From Botrimarina hoheduenensis (lineage in GTDB: Bacteria; Planctomycetota; Planctomycetia; Pirellulales; Lacipirellulaceae), in NCBI RefSeq assembly GCF_007859815.1, contig NZ_SJPH01000003.1:1-64000 (forward strand): a stretch of DNA of 64,000 nucleotides. Direction: 5' to 3'. Numbering within the stretch: position 1 is the first letter of the stretch; each line of letters starts with the position of its first letter. Position numbers and translations under genes: made by a program. The notes under the pieces are model-generated. The model was given only the letters and a program-made list of their open reading frames with translations, was not told the DNA's origin and did not search any database. Shown piece by piece: positions 45,770 through 55,111 of this stretch.

Positions 45770-46488
45770 CGGTCAACGCCGTATTCAGCGTTCGGAAACA
45801 GCGCGCGGGCCTCGGCCAGTGGCGCTGCATCGTCCGCGGCGCGCGGATCGCGGTGCACCATCACAAGCCGTTTCACGCCGGCGCTGCGAGCGGTTGTCGC
45901 GGCTTGGCCCGCGGTGCAGTGGCCGGTGGTGGTCGCGAGTACGGCGAGCGTCCCTTCGAAGTACGCTTCGTGCAACAGCAGATCAACACCGCGGATCGCG
46001 TCGAGTGTTGCCGGGCTCGGAGCGGTGGTATCGGTCACCAACGCCAGCGACTTACCGGCGTGATCGACGCGCACGCCAAACGATCCGCCCGGGTGCTCAA
46101 GCGGAAACGTGCGTAAGGTCGCCCCGTTGCGGAGCGGCATTACGGCATGGTTCAGGTCCAGAAACTCGTGCACGACGGGCACGGGAAAGAGTTCGGCAGC
46201 GAAAAGCGACTCACGCACGGCAGCGTTAACCTCGGCTGCAGCGTGAACACGAACCGTCACGGGCGCGCCGGCGTGAGCTAAGCCCAGCAGCGCCGTCAGG
46301 CCCACGATGTGATCGATATGGGCATGCGTGAGGAAGATGTCAAGCTCCGAGGTGGCGATTCGATCGTGCACACGGAAGGCCGCCGTCCCCGCGTCGAGCA
46401 TCACACCCAACTCAGGCAGCAGCACGCACAGCGTGTGTCGCCGCTCGTTGGGGTGAAAGCCGCCCGACCCCAGAAGCTCGATTCGCAT
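45751..46488 (-). CDS. Metallo-beta-lactamase-fold hydrolase, RNase Z-like
   Basis: A 245-residue binuclear zinc hydrolase. The HxHxDH motif is at 55-60 (LTHAHIDHIVGL), with further ligands in VTDTTAP, LLLHEAYFEG and the C-terminal MVHRDPRA. The short length and lack of an exosite place it with RNase Z-like or phosphodiesterase-type members rather than true lactamases. It converges with the monooxygenase gene. Substrate unknown. Confidence 0.9.
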   Translation of the reverse strand: MRIELLGSGGFHPNERRHTLCVLLPELGVMLDAGTAAFRVHDRIATSELDIFLTHAHIDHIVGLTALLGLAHAGAPVTVRVHAAAEVNAAVRESLFAAELFPVPVVHEFLDLNHAVMPLRNGATLRTFPLEHPGGSFGVRVDHAGKSLALVTDTTAPSPATLDAIRGVDLLLHEAYFEGTLAVLATTTGHCTAGQAATTARSAGVKRLVMVHRDPRAADDAAPLAEARALFPNAEYGVDRQTIDV

Positions 46489-46701
46489 AACTGGCTGATT
46501 CCTACTCGCTGCGACAATGAAACGGCTGGGCCCCCGTCCGCGAGGTCAGCGGCGGTGGGTTCGATCGATCGTGACGATCATCGCAGGGCGGGCTGAAGCG
46601 GCGTAGGCACCGGCCGCTGCCGAGGCACCGCTAACGCGGGTATGTTGGTGAGCAAAGGTCGGCACTCTGCGGACCGTAGCACACCCTGCCCCCTCAGATC
46701 A

Positions 46702-47766
46702 ATGAAGCACCTCACCAGCGCTCGTCGAATCGCCCGGTGGTTCGTCCAAGCCAGTCTGGCGTTGTCCGTTTTGCTAGCCCTTGGCTGCGGAGCGCCCGAG
46801 GTGCCCAAGGAAGTGGTCGTATATACGTCGCTCGACGAGGAGTTTTCCAAGCCCATCTTCGCCGCCTACGAGCGCAACACCGGCATCAAGGTTGTTGCCG
46901 TCTACGACACCGAATCGACCAAAACCCTCGGGCTAGTCAACCGGCTGATTGCGGAGAAGGACGCCCCGCAGTGCGACCTCTACTGGAACAACGAGATGCT
47001 GCACACGCTCCGTCTGAAGCGACTCGGCCTGCTTCGCAAGCAACCACTTGAGTACGCACAAGACTATCCGCGCGAGTATCGATCAAAGGACAACGACTGG
47101 TACGGTTTCGCTGCGCGGGCGCGCGTCTTGCTGGTGAACACCGACCAGCTCAAGCGGGCTCGCTGGCCCGACTCAATCGAGGACCTCACCGATCCTCAGT
47201 GGGCCGACCGGTGCGGCATCGCAAAGCCGCTGTTCGGCACCACCGCCACGCACGCCGCGTGCCTGCATCACACTTGGGGAGCGGAACGCTTCGAGAAGTT
47301 TTTTAAGCGCGTGAAATCGAATTGCCGCATCCTGTCGGGCAACCGACGCGTTGCCAAGGACGTTGCCGAGGGCAAGCTGCTGTTCGGGCTAACCGACACG
47401 GACGACGCGATGCTCGAAAAGGAATCCGGCGCACCGGTCGAGATCATCTACCCGGACCAGCTCGGCACGGACGGAGCCGAGGCGCTGGGAGTGCTATTCA
47501 TCCCCAACAGCCTGGGTTTGATTGCTGGCTCGCCGCAACCCGAGGCGGGGCACGCGATGGCCGAGTTCTTGCTGACGCCGATGGTCGAATGCCGACTGGT
47601 TGACGGACCCAGTGCGCAGATCCCGCTGAACAAGAACAGCAACTCCAAGGCACGCGTCAAAACCCCGTCCGAGGTGACGCCGATGAAGGTCGACTGGGAG
47701 GCTGCCGCTGAGGGGTGGGACTCTGCCGCAAAGTTCTTGGCGGAAGAGTTCTCGATCGCCCTGTGA
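46702..47766 (+). CDS. Extracellular solute-binding lipoprotein, Fe(3+)-type ABC substrate-binding family
   Basis: A 354-residue lipoprotein: lipobox LALGC with Cys29 after a hydrophobic signal (FVQASLALSVLLALG). The mature part begins VVVYTSLDEEFSKPIFAAYE, the pattern of family 1/Fbp-type binding proteins, and continues with YDTESTKTLGLVNRLIAEK. It would capture an iron complex or other anion for an ABC importer. No permease or ATPase gene is nearby, so the partner is elsewhere or it works alone. The ATG at 46702 is chosen; the open frame extends upstream without a signal peptide. A strong terminator follows. Confidence 0.88.
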   Translation: MKHLTSARRIARWFVQASLALSVLLALGCGAPEVPKEVVVYTSLDEEFSKPIFAAYERNTGIKVVAVYDTESTKTLGLVNRLIAEKDAPQCDLYWNNEMLHTLRLKRLGLLRKQPLEYAQDYPREYRSKDNDWYGFAARARVLLVNTDQLKRARWPDSIEDLTDPQWADRCGIAKPLFGTTATHAACLHHTWGAERFEKFFKRVKSNCRILSGNRRVAKDVAEGKLLFGLTDTDDAMLEKESGAPVEIIYPDQLGTDGAEALGVLFIPNSLGLIAGSPQPEAGHAMAEFLLTPMVECRLVDGPSAQIPLNKNSNSKARVKTPSEVTPMKVDWEAAAEGWDSAAKFLAEEFSIAL

Positions 47767-47799
47767 GTGGGCAAGCATTGGCTCCTCTCTCGCAACGCA

Positions 47800-47840
47800 A
47801 CAACCCGCGGCGTTCCGCCGCGGGTTGTTGGCTTGTTGCC
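47800..47840. terminator. Strong hairpin terminator, probably bidirectional
   Basis: A perfect 13-bp inverted repeat (47800-47812 and 47816-47828, left arm ACAACCCGCGGCG) with a three-base loop, followed by a T-rich TGGCTTGTTG. It lies between the convergent binding-protein and PEP-CTERM genes and could end both. Confidence 0.85.
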
Positions 47841-47873
47841 CGGCAACGTTAGCCGAACGGTTAGACAGAGAGG

Positions 47874-49109
47874 CTAGTCTCGGCGACGCGGCCCGATGAC
47901 TGCCCCCAGCGCGAGGGCCAGCAGGGCGAGGGATGCGGGCTCGGGAACGACCAGCGCGCCGACAGCTTCGATCGCGTTGATGTCGATCACTCCGTAGCCG
48001 CCGTCTACCAGGTTGGGGCTGATAACCAGCGAGCTAAGGGCGTAGGCCTGATCCCAGACGTGCCCGCCGTGGGACAGGAACGACGCTCCCAATCCTCCCA
48101 GCGACGCATCGAGAACAAACAGCTCGGATCCGGTCGCGTAATAGCCGTCCGGATCGCTGGGGTCGGGGATCTGGCGGATGCTGAAGATCACCTGGTCTCC
48201 CGGTGCGCCGGTGGGATCGCGATCGAACGTATCGATATCTCCAACCACGTCCCGCACCATCAAGGCATCGACGTTGATCGCATTGTTGCCGTCAATGAAC
48301 GTCGGAAACGGCAGCACGCCTGAACCCACCGGCCCCAACAGCGAGGTGACGGCGGTCACGATCGTCGCGTGCGACAGGTACGGCGTTCCGCTCGCGTTCC
48401 AGACGCTCGTGGCAGGCGGACCGCCGACTACGCCGCTGAAGAAATCTACGTCGAGTGAGTACTTGTCGGCATCGCCCGTGATGCCGGGTTCAGGGCCCCA
48501 CAGCTCGACACCATCGATATCGTCGGGCAGCGGCATGCCATTGATCGCACCTTGGACGGCCCAGACCCCGTGTGTCGAAGGGGGCGCGAAAGCGCCGGCA
48601 AGCTCATACGAAAGTTCTCCCGCTCCCCCGATCGGAGCGCCCCCCGACAGAAAGATCGGACCGGCCGAAGGGATCGTCGCCGGGCGGAACCCGCCCGCCG
48701 GCGAGTCGTACACACTGATCATGTTGTCGTGCGAGAAGATCAGGTGGGCTCGGTCCGCGCGTAAACTCCGGAAGAGCGCGTCGTTGTGATTGGCAATCGC
48801 ATCGACTTGGTCATCAGGCGAATAGTTCGGACGGCTTCCTGTGTAGTCCACACCGTCGGTCGTTCCGCCCACACCATCCCACGCAACAACCTGCTGGGGG
48901 TCGGGAAGTCCGCCGACGCCCGCGGTGCTGTGATCTCGGTCGTGGGAGTACTCTTTGCCAAAAACTTCAGCGGGTTTCAACAGACCTGGCCCGATCACAG
49001 GTATCGCCCCCGGCGGGTTCACAACCGGGGTGTAGGGGATCGTCGCGTTGGCGGTAGCGGCAGTGATCGCTAAACCTGCTGATAGCACCGAGGACACTAA
49101 GCTCTTCAT
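47874..49109 (-). CDS. PEP-CTERM sorting domain protein
   Basis: A 411-residue exported protein. Signal peptide MKSLVSSVLSAGLAITAATA, then a beta-rich mature part with many Gly/Pro/Asp (about 30-380), and a C-terminal PEP-CTERM tripartite signal: VPEPASLALLALALGAVIG followed by PRRRD. The tail should be cut by an exosortase (EpsH/XrtA type) and tie the protein to the extracellular matrix. GGAG lies eight bases before the ATG at 49109. The mature sequence shows no catalytic motif. No exosortase is in the window. Confidence 0.9.
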   Translation of the reverse strand: MKSLVSSVLSAGLAITAATANATIPYTPVVNPPGAIPVIGPGLLKPAEVFGKEYSHDRDHSTAGVGGLPDPQQVVAWDGVGGTTDGVDYTGSRPNYSPDDQVDAIANHNDALFRSLRADRAHLIFSHDNMISVYDSPAGGFRPATIPSAGPIFLSGGAPIGGAGELSYELAGAFAPPSTHGVWAVQGAINGMPLPDDIDGVELWGPEPGITGDADKYSLDVDFFSGVVGGPPATSVWNASGTPYLSHATIVTAVTSLLGPVGSGVLPFPTFIDGNNAINVDALMVRDVVGDIDTFDRDPTGAPGDQVIFSIRQIPDPSDPDGYYATGSELFVLDASLGGLGASFLSHGGHVWDQAYALSSLVISPNLVDGGYGVIDINAIEAVGALVVPEPASLALLALALGAVIGPRRRD

Positions 49110-49668
49110 CGCATCCGCTCCTTGTGTGGGGAGCTCATCAAGAAGAATGAGCCCGGGGATAAGCTGTCGCGAACGATTGCTCGCGGCACAACGCATCGGC
49201 GTCATTACGCTTATCCGCATCTACCAAAGCGACCCGACAGGACCGCGGCGTGATTCCGTCCAGCGGCTACAGCGGCGGCCTTCAAGTGGCAGCACGCTTA
49301 GCAGCCCGTAGATTTACTCGTCGGGCTGCGATCCGCAGGAAGCGAATCCAAAACCACGGCCCGAAAAGCCGGGGTTTTGCGAGCCGTGAAGAGCTTGCTC
49401 TGAGCTTGGCGTGGTTGAAAAACGCCAGGACGGCTTTTTTCAACAGGCTGCTAGTCAACAGCGCTTGGCAATCTCAACGATGCAACGCGCGCATACCCAA
49501 GCCGGCCAAGCCAAGCATGGCATGGCGCTCATCGTGCCCACGACGCACGCGCCTGCCCAAACAAAGAGAAGCACTCAGCCGACACCGTTCGCCGCAGAAA
49601 AACCTTGCGCGAACCAACGCACAGCGATTGCTGACAGCCTCGCTTTACCCGTGTGAGTCCGGGAAGTG
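49110..49668. other. 559-bp spacer with repeat-like DNA
   Basis: Separates the upstream end of the PEP-CTERM gene from the stop of the DEAD-box gene; both genes lie on the minus strand. No gene is recognised. A hairpin-forming element is at 49414-49444. The rest, including a Lys/Arg-codon-rich stretch, reads like decayed or repetitive intergenic DNA. Confidence 0.5.
49414..49444. repeat. Palindromic element resembling a REP/MITE end
   Basis: Arms of 13 bases (49414-49426 GTTGAAAAACGCC and 49432-49444) pair at 12 of 13 positions around a five-base loop, followed by AGGCTGCTAG. T-rich ends of the TTTTTTCAACAGGCTGCTAG kind resemble sequences I associate with planctomycete repetitive or IS ends, from memory only. 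It could also act as a transcription terminator. Confidence 0.55.
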
Positions 49669-51147
49669 CTACAGCGCCCGGCGGCGACGCTTGGTGCGTC
49701 CGCCAAAGGGTTTGGGCTTGGGAGGTGCAGGAGGCTCGGGGGGCACCGTGTCTCCAGCCGACTCCGACGGCGCGGACGGATCCTGTTCGTCGGTCTGCTC
49801 GGCGGCGATGCCGTAGTACCGCACCTGGGCCGGGGCCGACCGCTGAGCTTTACTCGGATCGACCGCCTCGAAGCCTTCGATCGCGTCCTTAAGCAGCACC
49901 TTGTTGATGAGCATCTCGATGCGCGTCAGCTCATCGCCTTCCTCGCGCGTGACGAACGTAAAGGCCACGCCCTCGCGGCCCATGCGTCCGGTGCGACCCA
50001 CCCGGTGCACGTAATCGTCGGACGACTGAGGGATGTCGTAGTTGATGATGTGCGAGATGCCCGTGACGTCGATCCCGCGCCCCACGACGTCGGTCGCGAC
50101 CAGCAGCCGTACCTCGCCCGCCCGGAACTGCTTCATCACCCGATCGCGAGCCCCCTGGGCCATATCGCCATGGATACAATCCACCCCGAGGTAGCCCTTC
50201 TTGCGAAGCCGTTCCTGGACCTTATCGGTGCCCCGCTTGGTGCGACAGAAAACGATCGTCTGCTCCGGCTCCTCGCGATCGATCAGCTTGCAAAGCAGAT
50301 CGAATTTTCGATTGCCATCGACGGTGAAATAGTGCTGCTCGATCGTATCGACCGACTTGCTCTTGGGCGAGAAGTCGAGCGTTTGTGGCTCGTGCATGTA
50401 TCGCTCGGCGAGCCGTTTAACGCCGGGGGCCACGGTCGCGGAGAGCAGCAGCGTTTGCCGGCTAGCCGGGCACCGGCGCAGGATCTTCTCAATATCGGGA
50501 CGAAAGCCGATGTCGAGCATCCGATCCGCCTCGTCGAGCACCACAATCCGCAGGCCACGGAGGTCCAGCGTGCCACGTGAAAGGTGATCGATCACCCGGC
50601 CCGGCGTGCCGATCACAACGTCGATGCCGCGTTCTAGCTTGCTGATCTGCGACTTGATCGGCTTGCCACCGTACAGCGCCACACAGCGGCATCGCTTCTT
50701 GGCGGCGAGCCGCTCGAACTCGCCGGCAACCTGCACGGCCAGCTCACGCGTCGGCACAAGTGCCAGGGCTTGCGGCGAGCGCTCTTTGCCTTCGTGCTCA
50801 AGCAGCGTTTCAATAATGGGGATCGCAAACGACGCGGTCTTGCCGGTGCCGGTGCGGGCCTGCCCCAGCACGTCGCGTCCGGTCAGGGCGATCGGGATCA
50901 CGCCAGCCTGAACCGGCGAGGGCTTCTCGTAGCCGATCGAGGCGAGCGTCGCTAGCATGTCCTGCGACAGACCGAGCTCGGCAAAACTATCGGCGACCCC
51001 CGGCGTTTGGCCCCCCAAGTCCTGGCTCTCTCCAGGCTGATCGGCGAGCTCGTGATCGGGGTTGGTTGCGGCCGAATCATCAGCCGCATCAATAGCATTG
51101 GGGGCCGCGCCGTTCTCGGCCGGCGCAGCTTCATCGGAAGGCGACAC
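49669..51147 (-). CDS. DEAD-box RNA helicase, RhlE-like
   Basis: A 492-residue ATP-dependent RNA helicase. An acidic N-terminal extension (1-50) precedes the Q-motif region (FAELGLSQDML...PSPVQAGVIP, 55-86), Walker A ARTGTGKT (97-104), LDEADRML (about 200), SAT (about 235), and in domain 2 RGIDVTGISHIINYD and HRVGRTGRMGREG. The C terminus is basic (FGGRTKRRRRAL), typical for RNA binding. Role in ribosome assembly or RNA turnover is likely from the family; the exact subfamily is uncertain. Confidence 0.95.
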   Translation of the reverse strand: MSPSDEAAPAENGAAPNAIDAADDSAATNPDHELADQPGESQDLGGQTPGVADSFAELGLSQDMLATLASIGYEKPSPVQAGVIPIALTGRDVLGQARTGTGKTASFAIPIIETLLEHEGKERSPQALALVPTRELAVQVAGEFERLAAKKRCRCVALYGGKPIKSQISKLERGIDVVIGTPGRVIDHLSRGTLDLRGLRIVVLDEADRMLDIGFRPDIEKILRRCPASRQTLLLSATVAPGVKRLAERYMHEPQTLDFSPKSKSVDTIEQHYFTVDGNRKFDLLCKLIDREEPEQTIVFCRTKRGTDKVQERLRKKGYLGVDCIHGDMAQGARDRVMKQFRAGEVRLLVATDVVGRGIDVTGISHIINYDIPQSSDDYVHRVGRTGRMGREGVAFTFVTREEGDELTRIEMLINKVLLKDAIEGFEAVDPSKAQRSAPAQVRYYGIAAEQTDEQDPSAPSESAGDTVPPEPPAPPKPKPFGGRTKRRRRAL

Positions 51148-51558
51148 GCTATGAGGATCCTAGGTTGAGCAGTGGCTGAGAAGCGCCGCCGCTCAACGAG
51201 CAGTGCCGCTTCCGAAAGGGGGGCAAACGAGAACTAGAAAAATCTCCGTCGCCGCCCCTGGCCTGGACTCACCCCAGCAACGTGGCCGGTGTCATCCGCG
51301 AGAGCGGCTCCAACATGCTTCTCTAACGCTAATCATCTTAAGCACTTACGCTGTAAAGGGCAATCGCCGGGCGGTCATCCGCCGCGCGGCGAAGACCGCT
51401 CTGATGGCCCGCTAGAGGCCACGCCACCCGTCGAATAACGGTCAAACCGAGGTTCCGGGCAGATCGTGGAGTGCGCGTAAAGCAGCACGGGCCAGCACCC
51501 GCTCAGAAGAGCTGGTGCTGGCCCGTTGCTAAATCAACAGCCTTTTCAGCAAAGCTGC
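51148..51558. other. 411-bp spacer
   Basis: Between the start of the DEAD-box gene (minus) and the end of the histone-like gene (minus). Apart from the terminator at 51484-51530 nothing is recognised; it should contain the DEAD-box promoter. Confidence 0.4.
51484..51530 (-). terminator. Terminator hairpin of the histone-like gene
   Basis: A long inverted repeat (left arm 51484-51499 AGCACGGGCCAGCACC, right arm 51514-51530 with one extra base) lies directly downstream of the histone-like stop codon. A short T-run follows on the minus strand. It is a likely end of that transcript. Confidence 0.8.
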
Positions 51559-51852
51559 TTACTTCTTGGCCGCGGTCGCCTTCTTCGCGGGGGTCCGCTT
51601 GGCGGCCGGCTTAGCGGCGGTCTTCTTGGTCGACTTCTTCGCGGCAGCGGCCTTCGGCGCGGCCTTCTTGGCGGCCGGCTTAGCGGCGGTCTTCTTGGTC
51701 GACTTCTTCGCGGCAGCAGCCTTCGGCGCGGCCTTCTTGGCGGCCGGCTTAGCGGCGGTCTTCTTGGTCGACTTCTTCGCGGCAGCGGCCTTCGGCGCGG
51801 CCTTCTTAGCGGCCGGCTTCTTGGCGGTCGCGGTCTTCTTCGTAGCTGCCAT
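51559..51852 (-). CDS. Histone H1-like DNA-binding protein
   Basis: A 97-residue protein made almost only of Lys and Ala with Pro, Thr and Ser, starting MAATKKTATAKKPAAKK. It holds three copies of a 23-residue unit (AAKKAAPKAAAAKKSTKKT plus linker) that resembles eukaryotic H1 C-terminal tails and bacterial HctB/AlgP-like proteins. Such proteins bind and condense DNA through charge. GGAG lies nine bases before the ATG at 51852. A longer frame upstream has no family features. The repeats are 69 bp and nearly identical at DNA level. Expected to be highly expressed, ended by its own terminator. Confidence 0.9.
   Translation of the reverse strand: MAATKKTATAKKPAAKKAAPKAAAAKKSTKKTAAKPAAKKAAPKAAAAKKSTKKTAAKPAAKKAAPKAAAAKKSTKKTAAKPAAKRTPAKKATAAKK
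51602..51808. repeat. Three 69-bp tandem repeats inside the histone-like gene
   Basis: Units at 51602-51670, 51671-51739 and 51740-51808 differ at only one or two positions (for example GCGGCC versus GCAGCC). In-frame unit length (23 codons) lets copy number vary without frameshift. Recent duplication or gene conversion is likely. Confidence 0.9.
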
Positions 51853-52140
51853 TTTGAATGGCTCCTTCCCTGGGGGCGCCCGGTGTAGTTCGAGCGTCGC
51901 CTCCCCGGGCGCATCACATGGAGAGACAAACGCTTCCTGGTACCGCTTCAATCGGCATCAACGGAGGTTTCCGAATAGGCCGATCGCCAGGTCTGCGCGC
52001 ATTGAAGCAATTGGTGGCGCGCCGCGTCAATAGGAGATCAGGGAAACGCGGGGACCAAGGGTGGGTTGCGTTGGTCGCGCGCTCTTGTGAGTCACCATAC
52101 CCTGCGGACTGCCACTCCGCGGCGCGACCGGCTGTCGTAA

Positions 52141-53379
52141 TCATGGCACGCTCGAACGCTCAAGCCCCGATACCCACGCGCGGAGCCGCTCAAACTGAAC
52201 GCCAAAGTCATCCGAGACAGCCCCCTGCGGGCTCTTGAAGAACGCCGCGAGCGCGTTGATCGGCCCCGCCTCGCCGCGCTCCTCGGCGAGCGTTATCAGC
52301 CGAGCCAGGTCCAGCACCAAGGGTGCCGCCAGGGCCGAGTCGCACCCCTGCCACGTGAACTGAAGTGTCATGGGAACCCCGAGAAATCCGCGGAAATGAA
52401 CGTGATCCCATGCCGTTTTCCAGTCGCCGAGGCTGGCGATCGGCTCGATCGAAACGAGACTCTGCGGGGCGTACCCCAGCAGCCGGGCGAGCAAGGCGTC
52501 TTTGCTGTCGATCTTGGAGCGCTTGTTGTCAGGGTCCGCGAGGACCGCGCCATCGCGGTTGCCCAACAGGTTGTGTCCCACCCAGCTCTCCACGCGCAGG
52601 GCGCGTTTGGCGAACATCGGCGCCAGCACCGACTTGAGCAGCGTCTCGCCCGTCTTGCCGTCCCGACCCGCGAGGGGCGTACCACAGGCGACCGCCCGCT
52701 CTTCGAGCGCCGCGCACGATGCCCCCAGCGACGGTGTAAAATTGATGAGCGGCATGCCGCTCTCGATCGCCGCTAGCGCGTACAACGAACTCGCTCGCAG
52801 GGGGCAAGATTCGGCGCGATCGAGCAGCGGGTTGAGCTGATCCCAAGTTGTGGGGAGCGTGTCGGCGGGCGTCGGCGGCTCGGTCGAACTGAGGATCGCC
52901 ACCACAACTTGATCCAGCTGGTTACTTTCCCGGAATGCTATCAAGTCGGCCTTGATCTGTTCGACCAGTGCGCGGGGGGTGGCGGAACTCGTAGGCGATC
53001 CGGGGGTAAGGGCGTCGATTGCCGTCCCGCTACGGAACCGTACGCCCGGCCTAATCCGACGATCGATCGCATCAAGCGTGGTCGCGTGGCGGTCGGCCAA
53101 CCCGACCGGTAGGGCCCCGTTCTGCCTTTCCAGTTCTCGGGCCGCTTCGAGCAGGGTGCCCGCGCGCACTTCATGGCCGCCGAGAACCCAACTGCTCCAG
53201 GGAGCCTCTTGATTCCACGAGGGAAAGTCGGGGCCGGCCAAAAGCGGAGACTCGGTAACGAGCCCTACCGTTGCCGCCTCGCTGCCAGCCCGCGCGAGCT
53301 CGGCGAGGCCGACAGCGACGGTCGCCGCGACACCCCCTCGAGCCCCAACTAACCACAATCCGCGTTTTTTCGCGACCAT
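52141..53379 (-). CDS. Myo-inositol-1-phosphate synthase-like protein
   Basis: A 412-residue NAD-dependent enzyme of the inositol-3-phosphate synthase family. The Rossmann start GLWLVGARGGVAATVAVGL (7-25) binds NAD. The family core is visible as INFTPSLGAS (about 212), GRDGKTGETLLKSVLAP (about 240-256) and HNLLGNRDGAVLADPDNKRS (about 268-287), including lysines proposed for catalysis. It would convert glucose-6-phosphate to inositol-1-phosphate for phospho-inositides or solutes; planctomycete members may have other substrates. It is divergent from the aminotransferase gene. Confidence 0.88.
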   Translation of the reverse strand: MVAKKRGLWLVGARGGVAATVAVGLAELARAGSEAATVGLVTESPLLAGPDFPSWNQEAPWSSWVLGGHEVRAGTLLEAARELERQNGALPVGLADRHATTLDAIDRRIRPGVRFRSGTAIDALTPGSPTSSATPRALVEQIKADLIAFRESNQLDQVVVAILSSTEPPTPADTLPTTWDQLNPLLDRAESCPLRASSLYALAAIESGMPLINFTPSLGASCAALEERAVACGTPLAGRDGKTGETLLKSVLAPMFAKRALRVESWVGHNLLGNRDGAVLADPDNKRSKIDSKDALLARLLGYAPQSLVSIEPIASLGDWKTAWDHVHFRGFLGVPMTLQFTWQGCDSALAAPLVLDLARLITLAEERGEAGPINALAAFFKSPQGAVSDDFGVQFERLRAWVSGLERSSVP

Positions 53380-53639
53380 CGTACTTCTTTACCCCGTTCG
53401 TGCTTCGCAAAGATGCTGACGACGATCACGGATAGCACAGAAGCGGTCCGCCAGATACCGGGCGACGCCCGTCGAAGCGGGACGGAACCGGCCGATCACG
53501 CGGACCGACGCCCCGGCGAGCGGGTACCGACTCGGCCGTGGTGGAACTAAACTACCGGGTCGCCCAAGATTCGCTCGCGGGCATCCCTGATTTGCTCTGC
53601 TTAGCACGGCGTTTTTTCTCGCTACTGGCCTTCGTGACG

Positions 53640-54833
53640 ATGTTCGAAACCGTTCAAGCTGCTCCTGTCGATCCGATTCTGGGCCTCACGGACGCCTATA
53701 AGGCCGATCCGGACCCCAACAAGATCAACCTGGGGGTCGGCGTCTACCAAGACGCAAACGGCGTGACGCCCGTCCTGCCCTCGGTTGTCGAAGCAACGCG
53801 TCGGGTCGTGGCGGCTGAAAAGACAAAGTCCTATCTGCCGATTCCCGGATCGCCGCAGTACGGAGCCGCGGTGCAGCGTCTGATGCTCGGTGCCGAGCAC
53901 GAGGTGATTGCGTCCGGACGGGGCTCAACCTCGCACACCCCGGGGGGAACCGGGGCGTTGCGTGTGGTGGGAGACTTCCTCAAGCAGAATCTGCCGGCCG
54001 CGAAGCTGTGGCTGACCGACCCCACCTGGGCCAATCATCCGGCGATCTTCGCCGCCGCGGGGGTCGCGACCGATTCGGTCCCCTATTTTGATTCGGCCAC
54101 AAATGGTTTGGCCTTCGACGCCCTGCTAGCGAAACTCCGCACCCTGCCGGCCGGAGACGCGGTGCTCTTGCACGGATGCTGTCACAATCCCAGCGGCATC
54201 GACCCGACCGTGGAACAGTGGCAACAGATCGCCCAGACGCTCGCGGAGCGGGGCGTCTTGCCGGTGCTCGACTTCGCGTATCAGGGGTTTGGAATCGGTC
54301 TGGAAGAGGACGCTCAGGGTCTGCGCGAGTTCTGTCAGACCGGTGCCGAGCTGATTATCTGCAGCTCGTTCAGCAAAAACTTCGGGCTGTACCGCGAGCG
54401 TGTCGGTGCCGTCACGTTCATCGCCGCCGATGCCGATCGACGCGATGTGGTCCAGAGCCAGGTCAACCGCGTGATCCGCACGCTCTACTCGAACCCGCCG
54501 GCCCACGGCGCAGCGCTGGTCCAGACCATCCTGGACGACGACGCGCTCGCCACGCAGTGGCAGGCCGAACTGGCAGAGATGCGCACCCGCATTAACGGTA
54601 TGCGGACGCTCCTGGTGAAAAAATTGGCCGAGCACGGCGTGCCGGGGGATTACTCGTTCATCGAAAAGCAGCTCGGCATGTTTTCGTTCAGCGGCCTCAC
54701 CAAGCAGCAGGTGGAGCGCCTCAAGCAGGAGCACTCCATTTACATGGTGGGCTCGGGTCGGATCAACGTCGCGGGGGTCTCTGCTGCGAATGTCGATCGG
54801 CTGTGTGCGGCAATCGCCGCGGTCTGCGGCTGA
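53640..54833 (+). CDS. Aspartate/aromatic amino acid aminotransferase, class I
   Basis: A 397-residue fold-type I PLP enzyme. The PLP lysine is K246 in CSSFSKNFGLYRERVGA, with LHGCCHNPSGIDPT (177-190), DFAYQGFGIG (211-220) and the C-terminal substrate Arg in GSGRINVAG. The FSKNFGLYRERVG phrasing and NLGVGVYQD start are those of the AspC/TyrB group that use aspartate, tyrosine and phenylalanine with 2-oxoglutarate; the two cannot be separated here. The ATG at 53640 is used instead of an upstream frame with no family features. Confidence 0.95.
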   Translation: MFETVQAAPVDPILGLTDAYKADPDPNKINLGVGVYQDANGVTPVLPSVVEATRRVVAAEKTKSYLPIPGSPQYGAAVQRLMLGAEHEVIASGRGSTSHTPGGTGALRVVGDFLKQNLPAAKLWLTDPTWANHPAIFAAAGVATDSVPYFDSATNGLAFDALLAKLRTLPAGDAVLLHGCCHNPSGIDPTVEQWQQIAQTLAERGVLPVLDFAYQGFGIGLEEDAQGLREFCQTGAELIICSSFSKNFGLYRERVGAVTFIAADADRRDVVQSQVNRVIRTLYSNPPAHGAALVQTILDDDALATQWQAELAEMRTRINGMRTLLVKKLAEHGVPGDYSFIEKQLGMFSFSGLTKQQVERLKQEHSIYMVGSGRINVAGVSAANVDRLCAAIAAVCG

Positions 54834-55111
54834 ACCGCGGACCGGACGCCCCCCCAATGCGACGGCTGCTCGCGGGCTTTCGCTCTTAACCACAGGCGGT
54901 GAGCCCCGTTTCGGCACGCGTTGGGCGTCCGGTGAGCGCGATTCTGACGCCTGACCGGGCCCCGTTGTTGTTAGTCGGGGTTTGGCGAAACGGAACGACT
55001 GCATAAACTTGGGCGACTGGGCCGACTCTTCTCTTCAGCGGGGACCTTCCCGCACGCCGGTGGCGTTCCTCCCCCCGCTGTCCGATCTTCCTCCCACCAC
55101 GGGACCCGTCC

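Noticed and set aside
51602..51808. CRISPR or mobile repeat
   Set aside because: Repeats are in-frame coding units of a Lys/Ala-rich protein with no spacers.
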